A stretch of DNA of 64,000 nt from Gibbula magus (lineage: Eukaryota > Mollusca > Gastropoda > Trochida > Trochidae), in contig OW388293.1 of assembly GCA_936450465.1 (NCBI GenBank), forward strand, positions 27,843,860 to 27,907,859, read 5' to 3'. The notes under the pieces were generated by a model. The model saw only the letters and a program-made list of their open reading frames with translations, ran no database searches and was not told the DNA's origin. Positions 22,921 to 34,718 of this stretch are shown here, in pieces. A program made the position numbers and the translations under genes. Numbering within the stretch: position 1 is the stretch's first letter; each line of letters begins with the position of its first letter.

Positions 22921-25900
22921 ATGGAGGAGAAAGGAGAAAACAGTCCTGAGAGTTTGAACAACTCGCTTGATGCTGAAGTGAATGGCAGTGATGGAGACGA
23001 GAATGGTTTGAACACATCGAACAGCGAGAGTGAGAGCAAGAAACGGCGCACTCAGACCCCAAGTCCTAATCCAACAGCAGCCTCAGGCTTTACTGTACCA
23101 GGTATGGAAATGATTTCAAGACGTGGATTCATTTGATTGATATTATAGTAAATGTAGCGTATTGGTAATTAAGAACCAGTTACCTCGATTATACATTCCA
23201 TGTGTATATAATAACGAGTGCTCGCGTGTAACACCGGAAGTGTGCTTCTGTTGAGAGCTAGCAGACCACATGGCTGCTGATTGTACGTAGCCACATGTAA
23301 CCCAAGTCATATGAATGAATACACTTATTCTCCGGAACAACAAGTGTTTGTTATGCGCCAAAGTCATCACATAATTTGGCGACGAGGTAAAAACTGGATG
23401 TCTTAGCGTCATTGTGAACATTTTTAGTGATTAACGTCCGTCGTGTTTCACTCGCTCCATAAGCAAGATGGCGTCGTCGGCCCCCGGGAAGATTGACGAT
23501 TTCAATCCAGAAACTGACAGCTGGGACATTTATATTGAAAGGTTAGAGCTGTTCTTTACGGCTAGAGGTGTCAAGGATGATGACAATGATATGAAACGGG
23601 CTATTCTACTTAGTGAAATGGGTAAGACAGCCTACACACTTCTCCGGAATTTGTGTGCTCCTACGAAACCTAACGCAATGAGGTTTGTAGACATAGTGAA
23701 ACTCATGCACGATCATCAACACCCAACACCATCAGTGATAGTTGAAAGACTTAAATTTCATAAGAGGGATAGAAAATCTCAAGAAAGTGTTGCAGCGTAT
23801 GCTTCAGAGTTACGCAAATTAGCAAGTACATGTGATTTTGGTGCTACTCTTGATGATTCACTAAGAGACAGACTGGTTTGTGGCATTAATAATGATGCAA
23901 TTCAGAGAAGATTATTAGGAGAGAAAATTCTTGATTACAAGAAGGCTTATACACTAGCACAGTCAATGGAATTGGCAGCAAAGAATGTAGAAGATATAAA
24001 AGTCGGTGCTTCAAGTGTTTCAGGATCTACAGGGGGTAACATGCACAAGATGTCGTCATCTCAACATGCTCCTGTCTACCGACCATGTGACAGATGTGGT
24101 TTACGGAATCATAAATCTCCGGACTGTCATTTTCGCAATGCAAAGTGCTATAACTGTGGTAAGATTGGTCACTTAGGAAAGGTGTGTCATCAGCCACAGA
24201 ATAATAGAGGTTCTCACCGTGGACGCGGCTCACATCGATCTAGAGGTCAAGGTCGCAGTCGGGGTCAATACAAGCGTTCATCGACAAATCAGGTCACTCC
24301 TGATAATGATTATGAAGATTTGGAAAATGAAAGTGAAGTGTATGACATTTACAAAATGGAGACTTGTTCTACACCTTTTGTGGGGAGGAGAGAGAAGGAA
24401 CCACCAATGTTCGTTGACTTGTCACTTAATGGTCAGCCATTAAGCATGGAACTTGACACAGGTGCAACATTTTCAGTAATAAATGAGGACACTTACAGTT
24501 CTTTAGGGAAAGATGCACCCGAACTTGGACCTCCACACACCATGTTACGCACATATCTAGGGGAGAAGATACCTCTCCTTGGTTCCTGCTCAGTGAAGGT
24601 GAGCTACGGTAAACAGACAGTAGAACTGCCAGTGATTGTAGTGAAGGGGAAAAGAGCTAATCTCTTTGGTCGCGACTGGCTACGACATGTTCGTCTAGAC
24701 TGGGGAAATATCCTCAGAGTGGATTGTGATAATGTGCAGGGTATCCTCAACTCGCATCCCGAGGTTTTCAAGGAGGAACTTGGTGAACTGAAAGACACGA
24801 AGGTGAAGATAAACATATCTATTCCTTCACAACCACGCTTCTACAAGCACAGGAACATGGCATATGCCTTGAGGGACAAGGTTGCGAATGAACTTAATCG
24901 TTTAGAACAACAGGGCGTCATCAAACCTGTACAGTACTCCGAGTGGGCTGCACCCATCGTACCAGTGTTGAAGTCGGATCAGTCTTCAGTTCGCATATGT
25001 GGAGACTACAAACTAACAGTCAACCAGGTAGCTAAGCCAGATTGTTACCCTATTCCCAGGATAGAGGACTTATTTGCATCACTCTCAGGTGGTCAGAAGT
25101 TTACGAAGTTGGACATGAGTAACGCCTACCAGCAGCTAGTGTTGGATGAAGATTCCAAGAAACTCACCACAATCAACACCCATAAAGGTCTCTACGAGTA
25201 TCAGCGTTTGCCTTTTGGGGTGTCAGCAGCTCCTGCAATCTTCCAACGGACAATGGAATGTCTCCTCAGCGACCTGCCACACGTGTGTGTCTACCTTGAT
25301 GATATTCTCGTCACGGGCGTCGATGATGCAGAACACAACAGGTGTCTAAATGAAGTCCTTGACAGATTGCAGAAAGCAGGATTGCGTCTCAACGCTTCAA
25401 AGTGTCACATCAAGAAAGACTCAGTAACTTACCTGGGACACCGAATCGATGCACAAGGACTGCATCCACTAGAAGAGAAAGTCAGTGCTATTGTGTCCGC
25501 ACCAGCACCTCAGAATGTGACAGAGCTAAAGTCCTTCCTTGGGATGGTACAGTACTACCAGAGATTCCTGCCAAATCTCTCCATGATGTTAGCGCCGCTA
25601 CATAGTCTACTACAAAAGGACACTCCATGGTCATGGACCAAGAAGCATGATACAACATTTCAGAAGGTGAAATCTCACTTGTCTTCATGTAAAGTCTTGA
25701 CACACTACAATCCTGATCTTCCCCTCAATTTAGCAGCAGATGCTTCTCCGTATGGTGTCGGCGCCGTCATGTCGCACATCATGCCAGATGGAACCGAGAA
25801 ACCTGTGGCGTTTGCATCACGTTCTTTATCACCTGCAGAAAAGAACTATTCACAGCTTGATAAAGAAGCGCTGGCCATAGTGTTTGGCATAAAGAAATTC

Positions 25901-28900
25901 CACCAATATTTGTTCGGACGGAAATTTCAGCTGTTATCAGATCACAAGCCTCTCATGGGTCTACTTGATGCAGAGAAAGGCATCCCAGTGATGGCCTCAG
26001 CCAGACTTCAGAGATGGGCCTTGATGCTAGCAGCATATGATTACAGCATTGTGTATAAACCAGGCTCCAAGTTAGCAAATGCAGATTGTTTGAGCAGATT
26101 GCCTCTGCAAACTCATGTGTCTGTGCCGCCTGTTCCAGGAGACACAATAATGCTCCTCGAGAACATGGCTGAATTCCCAGTGAATGTGAAACAAATTCAG
26201 GTTTGGACAAGGAAGGATCCCTTGTTATCTAGAGTGAAGAAGTTGGTAGAGTGTGGGTTTCCTGAAAATATGAAACCAGATACAGAGCTCAAGCCGTATG
26301 TGCAGAGAAAACTTGAGCTGAGTGTTCAGGATGGTGTGATTCTGTGGGGTAACAGAGTAGTGGTTCCACCTCAGGGTAGGAAACAGTGTGTAGATGTGTT
26401 GCATGAAGCACACCCTGGTATAGCGAGAATGAAAGCTATCGCCAGAGGTCTTGTATGGTGGCCATGCATAGATGCAGAGCTGGAGAACAAGGTCAAGACT
26501 TGTTCTGTGTGTCAGGAGAGTCGCTCTTCACCTTGCGAAGCGAAGTTACATCCGTGGGACTGGCCCTCTAAACCATGGTCTCGTCTCCACATTGATTATG
26601 CAGGTCCCATGCAAGGTAAAATGTTCCTCATCATTGTGGACTCTCACTCAAAGTGGATGGATGTATTCCCTGTCAACAGCGCAACTACTAGCGCCACACT
26701 CGAGTGTCTTCGGAGAACGTTTTCCATACATGGTCTACCAGAGACAATAGTGTCGGATAATGGGACATGCTTCACAAGCGATGAATTTGCTTTGTTTGTC
26801 AAGAGAAATGGCATTCAACACATCTGTACATCCCCTTACCATCCAGCGTCCAATGGACTGGCAGAGAGGAGCGTTCAGACATTCAAACAGGGATTTAAGA
26901 AGCTCAACGGAGGTTCAATCGACACCAGGGTGTCAAGATTCCTGTTCAGATATCGCAACACTCCGCAAACTACGACTGGGTCATCTCCAGCACAGTTACT
27001 TCTGGGAAGACGTCCGCGTTCCCATCTTGACTTGCTTCACCCTGACATCGGTGTTAAAGTTCAGCATAAACAAGAGAAGCAGGCAAACTACCACAATAGA
27101 CATGCGAAGTCACGAGACTTCAACGTCGGTGATCTAGTCTACATCAAGAACTTTCTTGGTAAGCCCAAATGGTTACCAGGGGAGATAATCCAGTGTACAG
27201 GTCCTGTCTCCTACAAGGTCAGCTTGGAAAACAACAAAGTTGCTAAGAGACATGTAGATCACCTCATCAAGCGATATGTGGATTCTGACTTGATGAAACC
27301 CGAAACTCCAGAGGTTTCGGAAGGAATTGAAATGCCTACGTCTATCACGTTCTCACCAGAACTCCCAGGACAGATTCCTGTACCAGTATTGTCCGCAGAC
27401 AATCCATCTTCAAGTGCCACATTACCCACATGTGACACTCCTCCGACACTGTCCTCATCGGTTGAGTTGAGAAGATCAACTCGTGATCGTAGAGCTCCAG
27501 ATAGACTCGATCTGTAAATTACTGTATTTCATTGTTATGTGTTATCTTTCAGGATATTGAACTCTTAAGTGCGTGCTCATTTCTTTATTTCAGCAACCAA
27601 GTGAATGAACATTAAGTTGTGAAGTTCTGTGTTAATGAACACTTCAGTGAACTCTATTGGAAGTTTTCCAGTGAACTTTTAATTTGATCACTATTTTCTT
27701 ATTCAGTGATTGTTGAAGTTAAGTATTGTTGTTCATTAATTGCTTAAACAAGTTGTTAACTAAAGGTGGAGGAATGTAGCGTATTGGTAATTAAGAACCA
27801 GTTACCTCGATTATACATTCCATGTGTATATAATAACGAGTGCTCGCGTGTAACACCGGAAGTGTGCTTCTGTTGAGAGCTAGCAGACCACATGGCTGCT
27901 GATTGTACGTAGCCACATGTAACCCAAGTCATATGAATGAATACACTTATTCTCCGGAACAACAAGTGTTTGTTATGCGCCAAAGTCATCACAGTAAATC
28001 ATCTGAAACATCTGTGTTAAAGATATCTAACTTCAACTTAGAGGGGAATTACAAATTTAAAAAATCAACACATGAGTAAACACACATTGAAGTAATAAGG
28101 AAAAGAAGAAGACTTTAAAATAATATATCAGTCACTAAAAGCAAATTTTTGCTGAAAAAAAATCTAACTCTTTGTCAAACCCAAAAACTCTAAAAGATGA
28201 AACTTGTTGCTTCCTTTTAAGATGCAGGACATTATAAAGAACAATTTTAAGCAATCGCAGGCCTTGCACTGAGCGACAAGATACTAATGTGTCTGAACCA
28301 AATTTCAAAGTTATCTTTTATTGTTATCTATTCTCTGTTAATAGCATCTCCGCCAAAGTTTGTGACATTCGAGCAGTTGATGTCAGCAGCTAATGGTGTT
28401 AGGAACATGACCCTCGCCCACGAGATTGTCGTTGATGGAGAGTTTAAATTGGAGAAGCGCAAACCTCAGGCAAACAGGTGACAAAATATTGATTAAATAG
28501 AAAAATGAACTTTATTTTTGAAACTACTTGAATTATTTGCAGGGAGCAAAGTTTGAATTCAAAATGTTAATATTAAAATGAGGAGTCATTGTAATGAATA
28601 AAATTACATTAGCAGTTGATGGATCAGTCACCTATTATGTGACATGAAGAGACAAGAACATGCAAAAATAAAGAAGATGCTTTTCCTGTAAACAGTAGCA
28701 GTAATAATAATATTTCACATGTGAACATAGCACCTTTAGCCAACAAAGCATGAGATCTCATATTTTGACCTCTGTGACATCATAAAACTATTGTTTGTGA
28801 CGTCAATGTAACAGGTAGTCACATGAGAAGTGGGCTCAGTTAATAAGACTCAGACCCATTGTGAAAGCATTAAAAACTAGTACACATTGAGTACATGGTA

Positions 28901-31900
28901 TTTCTGGGTTGTATGATCCCCAGGGTGTTGAGAAGTGAAAACCCATTATACAGAATTCTTTGATTGATCCCAAGATATCTTATGCTGGCTTGTTGAACGT
29001 AAAATCATCTTTATGTCTAATCCTCTGTCCCACAGTATTGAATCACAAGTCCAGGAAGTGATGCACAAGGCATTCTGGGACCTGCTTCAAGAAGAAATGC
29101 ATCAGGACCCGCCTGAGTTCAAAAGGTCACTCGTTCTCATTGAGGAGGTTAAACAGGTCAGTCTCGTAAAATTATTTTCAATGGATATTTTATTTTACTG
29201 AAATTAGAATAGGCCATTAACGTGACCCACTAGCCATATACTAGGTCAATCAGTGTCTCATCAATAAGTATGTATAGAAGAAAACATGATAAACTGGTTT
29301 TGTTAATTAAGTCAGTAGTCGAAGGAAATGTGGGAGGTTTGTAAGACCTGATTCAATTTCCTGACACCAAAGACTTACTGTTAGCTCATCAGGACCATGA
29401 GATAAGATTGGTGTATGCCATGGGTCGTAGATACAGAAATATTTTATATTCTTTACTGTCCAACTCTCTGCCCTTCAAAGGACACACTTAGTTTGACCCT
29501 GTGCATTGGTAGCAAGGTTTAGCTCTGTCTGTCGTATTGAGTCTGTTTGCTAAGTTGGGAGCTTTGGGTTCAACCAGGAGAGTAAAGTGCTGACATTCAA
29601 CTTCTGAATAGCAAAGCTCTTTAGTGGTGAAGAACTGATGCAATACCAATAACTGCTACAGGTACTACTTTCACTGCTGATGCCCCAACACGTGAGACTG
29701 AGGGCCCAGGTGAATGAAGTTCTTGATATGGAGCTCATACAACAGAAGATGGAGAATGATGCCTTCGACATCCACTACTACGCAGACTATGTGATCGGAA
29801 TCATGGCCAGGTTGTGTGCACCTCTTCGGGATGAACGCATCGCCAAACTCAAGGATCAGAAAGATGTGGTTCCCCTATTCAAGTGAGTTCTGTTCTGTTA
29901 GGAAGGGATATAATGTTGGTATATTTTAAGATTTTTCGATGGTTATCGCCTTGGATGAGCAAGTTTGTCAGTCTCAGAGAACAGAGGAGGAAATCTGTTT
30001 GTGCATGAGAAAAGCAAATTTCAAGTATGTTTAGGGGATGCAATCGGTGGATAGCAGCAGCTTTTATCTTGACAAGATTACTTCTCGACAGCTGTCACAT
30101 CGATTTTCGCAATTGTCTTGACCTGTCAGTCAACTTTGTTTATGTCCCTCAGTCCCTAAAACCTTTGCGCGACCTCGCAAATAAAACACCCCTTTCTATT
30201 TATAGCAATAAGCCATTACAGGTATGCCCTTTTGTTTAAAGTCTTTATTTTCACAAATAAATTTTGCTAAATATATATGGAAAGTTAGTTTTTAAATATT
30301 TAAATTTTCACGGGAAAACTGACATAGTGTAGCTGAGAGAAATTAAAATAATCCTTTTATGACAGAGAGATATTCGAGGTGTTGGACCTGATGAAGATGG
30401 ACATGGCTAACTTCACCATCCAGCAGATGCGGCCCTACCTCCAGCAGCAGTCCGTCGAGTACGAGCGCAACAAGTTCCAGGAGTTCCTCAAGACACAAAA
30501 AGGTGAGCTGAACACAACAAAATGTATACATTTCTCATAGGGGTGGAACAGATAACTGGAGGCCTGCTTCTTTTGATTATTGAAGTTTGTTCTGAACGCA
30601 TGGTACATGTGTGAAGTGAAAGGAATCTCTCCAAACACTGTTCCAGGCATGATCCCTTGAAACAGTTGGTGCAAGCCGCGTAACAATGGAACATGTTCCG
30701 CACACCTCGAACAGTGTTCGGAGCCACTCCTTTCATTTCGCAAATGTACCGGACATTCAGAGCAGCCCTCTCGGTAAACGAGACAATGTGGATGGTGATG
30801 GGTGACCTGCTTGATTACTAAAAATGAATTTGAAATGTTGGTTTCCTGCATTGACACACGAGTTATGACACTTGTGGTGTCACTCTTAGTTCAAAGTGTG
30901 CCTTTGGGCACCCAGTAGTAATTTGGGTACCTGATATGATACTTTGGTATTCTGTATTTGAACCTTGAGCTCCATTGAACCATGACACATGATCTGTTAT
31001 AGTCTCCTCAAAGAGAGTTCTGCACTGGTTGACAAGGATATGTCGGCCAACGCTTTGAGCATGCGATCATTGTGTATGGATAAATTATTATATTGTTAAA
31101 GTTTGACATAGTTATTATAAATCATACAAGTGAATCCTGACATGGTCTGTAAGAAGCATTTGTAATTTCACTATAAATTTTCAGAGCATGGGACAGACGG
31201 CCTCTTGTTTACAAAAGCTTGGTTGATGAGAAGTTATGAGAAACTTGTACGTGAGGAAGAATCATCACAAGATGGCGCCACTGGAGGTTCCAAGGCCACC
31301 CCGGCAACCATCATGAACGAAGCATACATGGAGCTATTACAGTGGGATGATTCACAGGCTTTTCCTGAGGTGGGTTTGGGTTCATATCATTTAAAAGAAG
31401 GACATAAGAAAAGGCAAAATTTTATGGACTTTTTTTTACATTCAAATATTTCAATATAACAAGAACGTTGTATCCAGTTTTCTTGATGTTTCTTTCTTAT
31501 TATTAAGTTTTATTTTTTAAAAATACATCAGCACCGCTATTGACAGTACTCAAAGTACTCAGAGAATGTAACGATTACTGAAAATGATAGTATCTCATTT
31601 GATTAATATTCAAGGTCATTATCAAAGTATTTTTCAGGCTGATTTACATGCTTCAATATGTAATATGGGGCGCTAATTAAGGAGGGGGCACTAATTACAT
31701 TTATCATGGTGTTCACTATTATCTTCCAGACATTACTGATGGATCAGGGACGCATCTTAGAGCTGCGAGACCGAGTGAAGCAGATGACCGTGATCGCCTC
31801 GGTGCTTCTCGTCACCTACAGCACCGTTGGTGCACCCATAGCCGGTGTTCAGGAACTTAAGGCTACCCTCAAGTCGAACATACTTGCAGTGGTTGGTGAG

Positions 31901-33179
31901 GAGAAGTGAGTTAAAATTAGTCAATACTTTCAATACTTCATTGTTAGAAAATATAAGTTAAATATGTTTCACACATCTTACAAACATTAAATATATGACA
32001 TTCTTGTATGTGTTCTTTCGCTGAAAAATTACAATTCTGTTTCTCTCGGGAAAATATGTTTTCGTGGTTGAGGTATTTATAACAAATGTTCCCTGGAAAT
32101 TTATTTGCTGTAAAAATTTCAGTTCTTCCTTATTAAAGCAAAGTTAATTAGATTCAGTCAGGGGAGAAACATCAACTCTGCAGAGACTGATTACTGTATA
32201 AATCTCTTATATCAGACTAAATTAATTATAAAGGCATATGGAAGCTTTACTGGGGTTGAGGCGTTAACGACATCAATTTGATTGGTTTGATAGAAGTTGA
32301 GTCTTTTGTTGTTGCAGAGAGTACAGTAAAGTGATGGCAAATGTTGCGGATCAAGTGAAAAAGGATGTCAATGAATGTCTTGTCAAACACGGCTTCCCAC
32401 AGCTCGACGAGGAGAAGGAAAAATTCCTCGCTGGACAGATCAGTGATGTAGCGGCCAAGGATCACACTGTCACCACCCTCATGCGTAAGTGCAGAAAATA
32501 TCAAATTATTGCCATAAACAACCCTATCTAATGTGTTCAGCTTTCCTCAATGGTTGTCTCATTGAGTTATTACAAGAGTATATTGATATATGTAAAAAAA
32601 AAATCAACTTTCTCTTCCACTACAAGAGGAAATAAGACTCATGTCTGCAGTTGATTTCCTCTAAAGGGGATAACTGGGTAACTGTCTCACAATTACATAC
32701 CACTGAAGGAAAGTTACAGATGCTCCAGTATTTACTCAACAAAATTATTGAGGAAGGCTGAACACATACCAGAGTTGAAGTTATTTCATTGTTCATGCTG
32801 TGTAAACATTTCCTGTTATGTGAAAAGTCTGAATCCTGCCCTACATCTGTCCCTCTGTGACCATCATTCTTGTAAAGTGGCCACTTTGTTTCAGCAGCTT
32901 AATTTTACCCAAAAAAACTGTCTTTGACTAACTTTTGCAATATGAATTCCTTATTTTTCAGGCAAAAGACTATCGACATTCATGCAAGACTCCATTACTT
33001 CACGTCACACCGAGCCTCTCAAGGTGCCACCAGGATACTCAGCTTTTCCCTCTGAAGTCTCACAGATCCTCGGAAAATTTTTACGTCTCATTTCTCACAA
33101 CAGATCAGTGTTTGGAGTTCATTATGCAAACATCATTGGCTCTCTGATGAGACAGCAACAGGACCTTTCCCCCCGTTGA
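22921..33179 (+). CDS. T-complex protein 11-like protein (TCP11L1/TCP11L2 type), complete
   Basis: Nine coding exons join in frame: 22921-23101, 28345-28477, 29036-29156, 29662-29882, 30366-30502, 31185-31369, 31730-31905, 32318-32484, 32962-33179, total 1539 bases, 512 codons plus TGA. Length agrees with animal TCP11L1/L2 (about 510-520). After an acidic, Ser/Asn-rich leader (about residues 1-60, with KKRR near 40) the Tcp11 domain fills the rest. Diagnostic stretches are [55 protein letters not shown] and [15 protein letters not shown]. The start is the first ATG after a good acceptor (22903-22904). TCP11 itself works in sperm; TCP11-like proteins are broadly expressed and poorly understood. 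Intron 1 (5.2 kb) is mostly a young LTR retrotransposon in the same orientation. Confidence 0.93.
23153..23371 (+). repeat. 5' LTR
   Basis: 219 bp, TG...CA. Preceded by GTAAA. Carries the presumed promoter (GTATATAATAA). Confidence 0.95.
23468..27517 (+). CDS. Gag-pol polyprotein of the LTR retrotransposon
   Basis: One uninterrupted frame of 1349 codons with gag and pol fused and no frameshift. Order: gag-like region (1-200); two CCHC zinc knuckles (207-220 and 227-240); basic Arg/Gly/Ser tract (243-270); aspartic protease with DTGA at 330-333; reverse transcriptase about 480-650 with YLDD at 609-612; RNase H from about 755; integrase with an HHCC finger near 979-1015 and DDE residues D1043, D1097 and E1133 (35 residues between the last two); then a GPY/F-like module near 1205-1250. 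No env-like frame follows. The fused frame, two knuckles and [13 protein letters not shown] integrase block fit the Mag lineage of Ty3/gypsy, but the clade was not tested by tree. Confidence 0.95.
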   Translation: MASSAPGKIDDFNPETDSWDIYIERLELFFTARGVKDDDNDMKRAILLSEMGKTAYTLLRNLCAPTKPNAMRFVDIVKLMHDHQHPTPSVIVERLKFHKRDRKSQESVAAYASELRKLASTCDFGATLDDSLRDRLVCGINNDAIQRRLLGEKILDYKKAYTLAQSMELAAKNVEDIKVGASSVSGSTGGNMHKMSSSQHAPVYRPCDRCGLRNHKSPDCHFRNAKCYNCGKIGHLGKVCHQPQNNRGSHRGRGSHRSRGQGRSRGQYKRSSTNQVTPDNDYEDLENESEVYDIYKMETCSTPFVGRREKEPPMFVDLSLNGQPLSMELDTGATFSVINEDTYSSLGKDAPELGPPHTMLRTYLGEKIPLLGSCSVKVSYGKQTVELPVIVVKGKRANLFGRDWLRHVRLDWGNILRVDCDNVQGILNSHPEVFKEELGELKDTKVKINISIPSQPRFYKHRNMAYALRDKVANELNRLEQQGVIKPVQYSEWAAPIVPVLKSDQSSVRICGDYKLTVNQVAKPDCYPIPRIEDLFASLSGGQKFTKLDMSNAYQQLVLDEDSKKLTTINTHKGLYEYQRLPFGVSAAPAIFQRTMECLLSDLPHVCVYLDDILVTGVDDAEHNRCLNEVLDRLQKAGLRLNASKCHIKKDSVTYLGHRIDAQGLHPLEEKVSAIVSAPAPQNVTELKSFLGMVQYYQRFLPNLSMMLAPLHSLLQKDTPWSWTKKHDTTFQKVKSHLSSCKVLTHYNPDLPLNLAADASPYGVGAVMSHIMPDGTEKPVAFASRSLSPAEKNYSQLDKEALAIVFGIKKFHQYLFGRKFQLLSDHKPLMGLLDAEKGIPVMASARLQRWALMLAAYDYSIVYKPGSKLANADCLSRLPLQTHVSVPPVPGDTIMLLENMAEFPVNVKQIQVWTRKDPLLSRVKKLVECGFPENMKPDTELKPYVQRKLELSVQDGVILWGNRVVVPPQGRKQCVDVLHEAHPGIARMKAIARGLVWWPCIDAELENKVKTCSVCQESRSSPCEAKLHPWDWPSKPWSRLHIDYAGPMQGKMFLIIVDSHSKWMDVFPVNSATTSATLECLRRTFSIHGLPETIVSDNGTCFTSDEFALFVKRNGIQHICTSPYHPASNGLAERSVQTFKQGFKKLNGGSIDTRVSRFLFRYRNTPQTTTGSSPAQLLLGRRPRSHLDLLHPDIGVKVQHKQEKQANYHNRHAKSRDFNVGDLVYIKNFLGKPKWLPGEIIQCTGPVSYKVSLENNKVAKRHVDHLIKRYVDSDLMKPETPEVSEGIEMPTSITFSPELPGQIPVPVLSADNPSSSATLPTCDTPPTLSSSVELRRSTRDRRAPDRLDL
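27775..27993 (+). repeat. 3' LTR
   Basis: 219 bp, appears identical to the 5' LTR. Preceded by the polypurine tract and followed by the GTAAA target duplicate. Confidence 0.95.
30600..30750. repeat. Imperfect foldback in a TCP11L intron
   Basis: GTGAAGTGAAAGGAATCTCT...CACTGTTCCAGG on the left is matched, in reverse complement, by CGAACAGTGTTCGGAGCCAC...TTTCATTTCGC on the right. Arms about 45 bp with several mismatches. Probably a degenerate MITE. Confidence 0.55.
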
Positions 33180-34020
33180 ACTTTGACCCGTGTGAATTTT
33201 GACCTAACATACAAGAGTGCTCTCCCTTTACAAGAGTTCTCTACCATCAAATATCTGATAAAATGTACTGCAGCTATTCATAGTTGTTCTTCAGGATGAC
33301 TGTCAGATGTCAAGCTGCAAAGGACCCACTATGTTCATGGTAGACAATTAACTTAAGTTGGGAAAATTTTAATCGTTTGAACATGTAACCTGTGTGCAAC
33401 CACAGCTTAGCGACAGAAACCTTATCAGTTAAAACTTTCAATTGGTGCCAATATTTCTCATTTCTTTGGTAAGTGTACCCATTATCTTGATAGGATGACA
33501 GGAACTTTCAAGGGGTTGGTGGTCACTTACTGAAAAAGAGGGGTTCATTAAATTTAGATTTTCAGAGGGGGTTGGGGAGGTGACAGACTGGACCTTATTG
33601 AATAAACCACTGGAACCTTTCAACTAATGGCGGAAAGCAAGATTGGGGGTGACTGACACAATGAGCACACTAATCAAACATTGTTGCTTGGGAAGTGAAG
33701 TGAAGTGAAAGATTCTTGGGGTTGAAAATAAAAACTTTGTACGGGGCAGACAAAGCTTTGTGTGAGGAATGTCCTAAACAAAATCAATATGACATAAGAA
33801 TAAGTTACAGTTATTCTTTTTCTTGAAAAAATATTTTGAACTGATACAATAATTTAAAGATAATATTGAATTGTTTGATGCAACAAGATTGTGGCATGTG
33901 CACTTGGTGAATATCTAGCCACTGTATTGTCTTCACAATTTTTATGGATAAAAATATTTCATATTTATATTCAAAGATTGAAGTCCCATTCTTCAACCAA
34001 TAAACTTGACTTCAGTCTCA
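33180..34020 (+). other. Probable 3' untranslated region of the TCP11L gene
   Basis: Follows the stop at 33177-33179. AATAAA at 33999-34004 is a plausible poly(A) signal; an earlier AATAAA lies near 33601. No coding sequence in it. Confidence 0.5.
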
Positions 34021-34208
34021 ATCTTGCCGTATATTGGATATTTTCAACAGTATTGTAGATAGCTTGATGATAAATGTGAAGGAAAGGGTAAATGTATTAC
34101 TGTTACCTGATGGAAGATATCATGAGAATTTCATTTAGTGCTTGAGTTGTCTCCCCTTCTGGTGGAGTTGTCTCCCCTGAAGGTTAGCAATGAGGGTCAG
34201 TGACTTTG

Positions 34209-34718
34209 GGGGGACTTGATTTGCCAGCCGGGCTATCGCCCGGGTCGCCCGCAACCCGGTTGTGAAGCGGCGACGCACTTGATTCAGGCGGGCGGGTGTT
34301 CAATATCGCCCGCCGGGGTAGCCCGGTTGACCCGGTTTCAAATGAGCGGGCGATAATGGCGGCATACGGACCAAACTCGTTTTTGCAAATTGGAAAATAT
34401 CGGATATCTTTCCATCTAAACATTTACAATACAATTATTTATAAGCGTACTGAAGGGAAAGACTAATGTAGCAAACTTTTCTAGCTGAAGTAATAATATT
34501 GTTCATTGTTGTCGAGATATCGTTGTCATTGTCGCAAACCCTTTAGAAAAGTACGATTATTAGTTGCAGGGCAACTAAGTTGGCATTGAAGGTTGCCATA
34601 ACAATAACCCGAATCAACTTGATTTGGTTCATTTGCTCGGATCACTCGGATAGCCCGGTCACGTGACCGGGCTATAGCGGGCTATGCCCGGGATAGTGCA
34701 AATCAAGTGCCCCCTTTG
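34209..34718. mobile_element. GC-rich MITE with CACTTGATTTGC-type inverted ends
   Basis: GGGACTTGATTTGCC at the left is mirrored by GTGCAAATCAAGTGCCCC at the right. Both subterminal regions carry CCGGGC/GCCCGGG clusters (GGGCTATCGCCCGGG and GGGCTATGCCCGGG) that stand out against the AT-rich flank. CTTTG just outside each end may be the target duplication. No ORF of note. Confidence 0.7.

Larger units (their letters stand above)
23153..27993 (+). mobile_element. Full-length Ty3/gypsy LTR retrotransposon, probably Mag-like
   Basis: Two 219-bp LTRs (23153-23371 and 27775-27993) start TG, end CA, and look identical by eye. A 5-bp target duplication GTAAA flanks them (23148-23152 and 27994-27998). 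A TATA-like GTATATAATAA lies at about 23204-23214 in the 5' LTR. TTTGGCGACGAGG just after the 5' LTR (23375 on) is the candidate primer-binding site, and AAAGGTGGAGGAA at 27762-27774 is the polypurine tract. Identical LTRs and an intact frame point to a very recent insertion into TCP11L intron 1. Confidence 0.95.
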
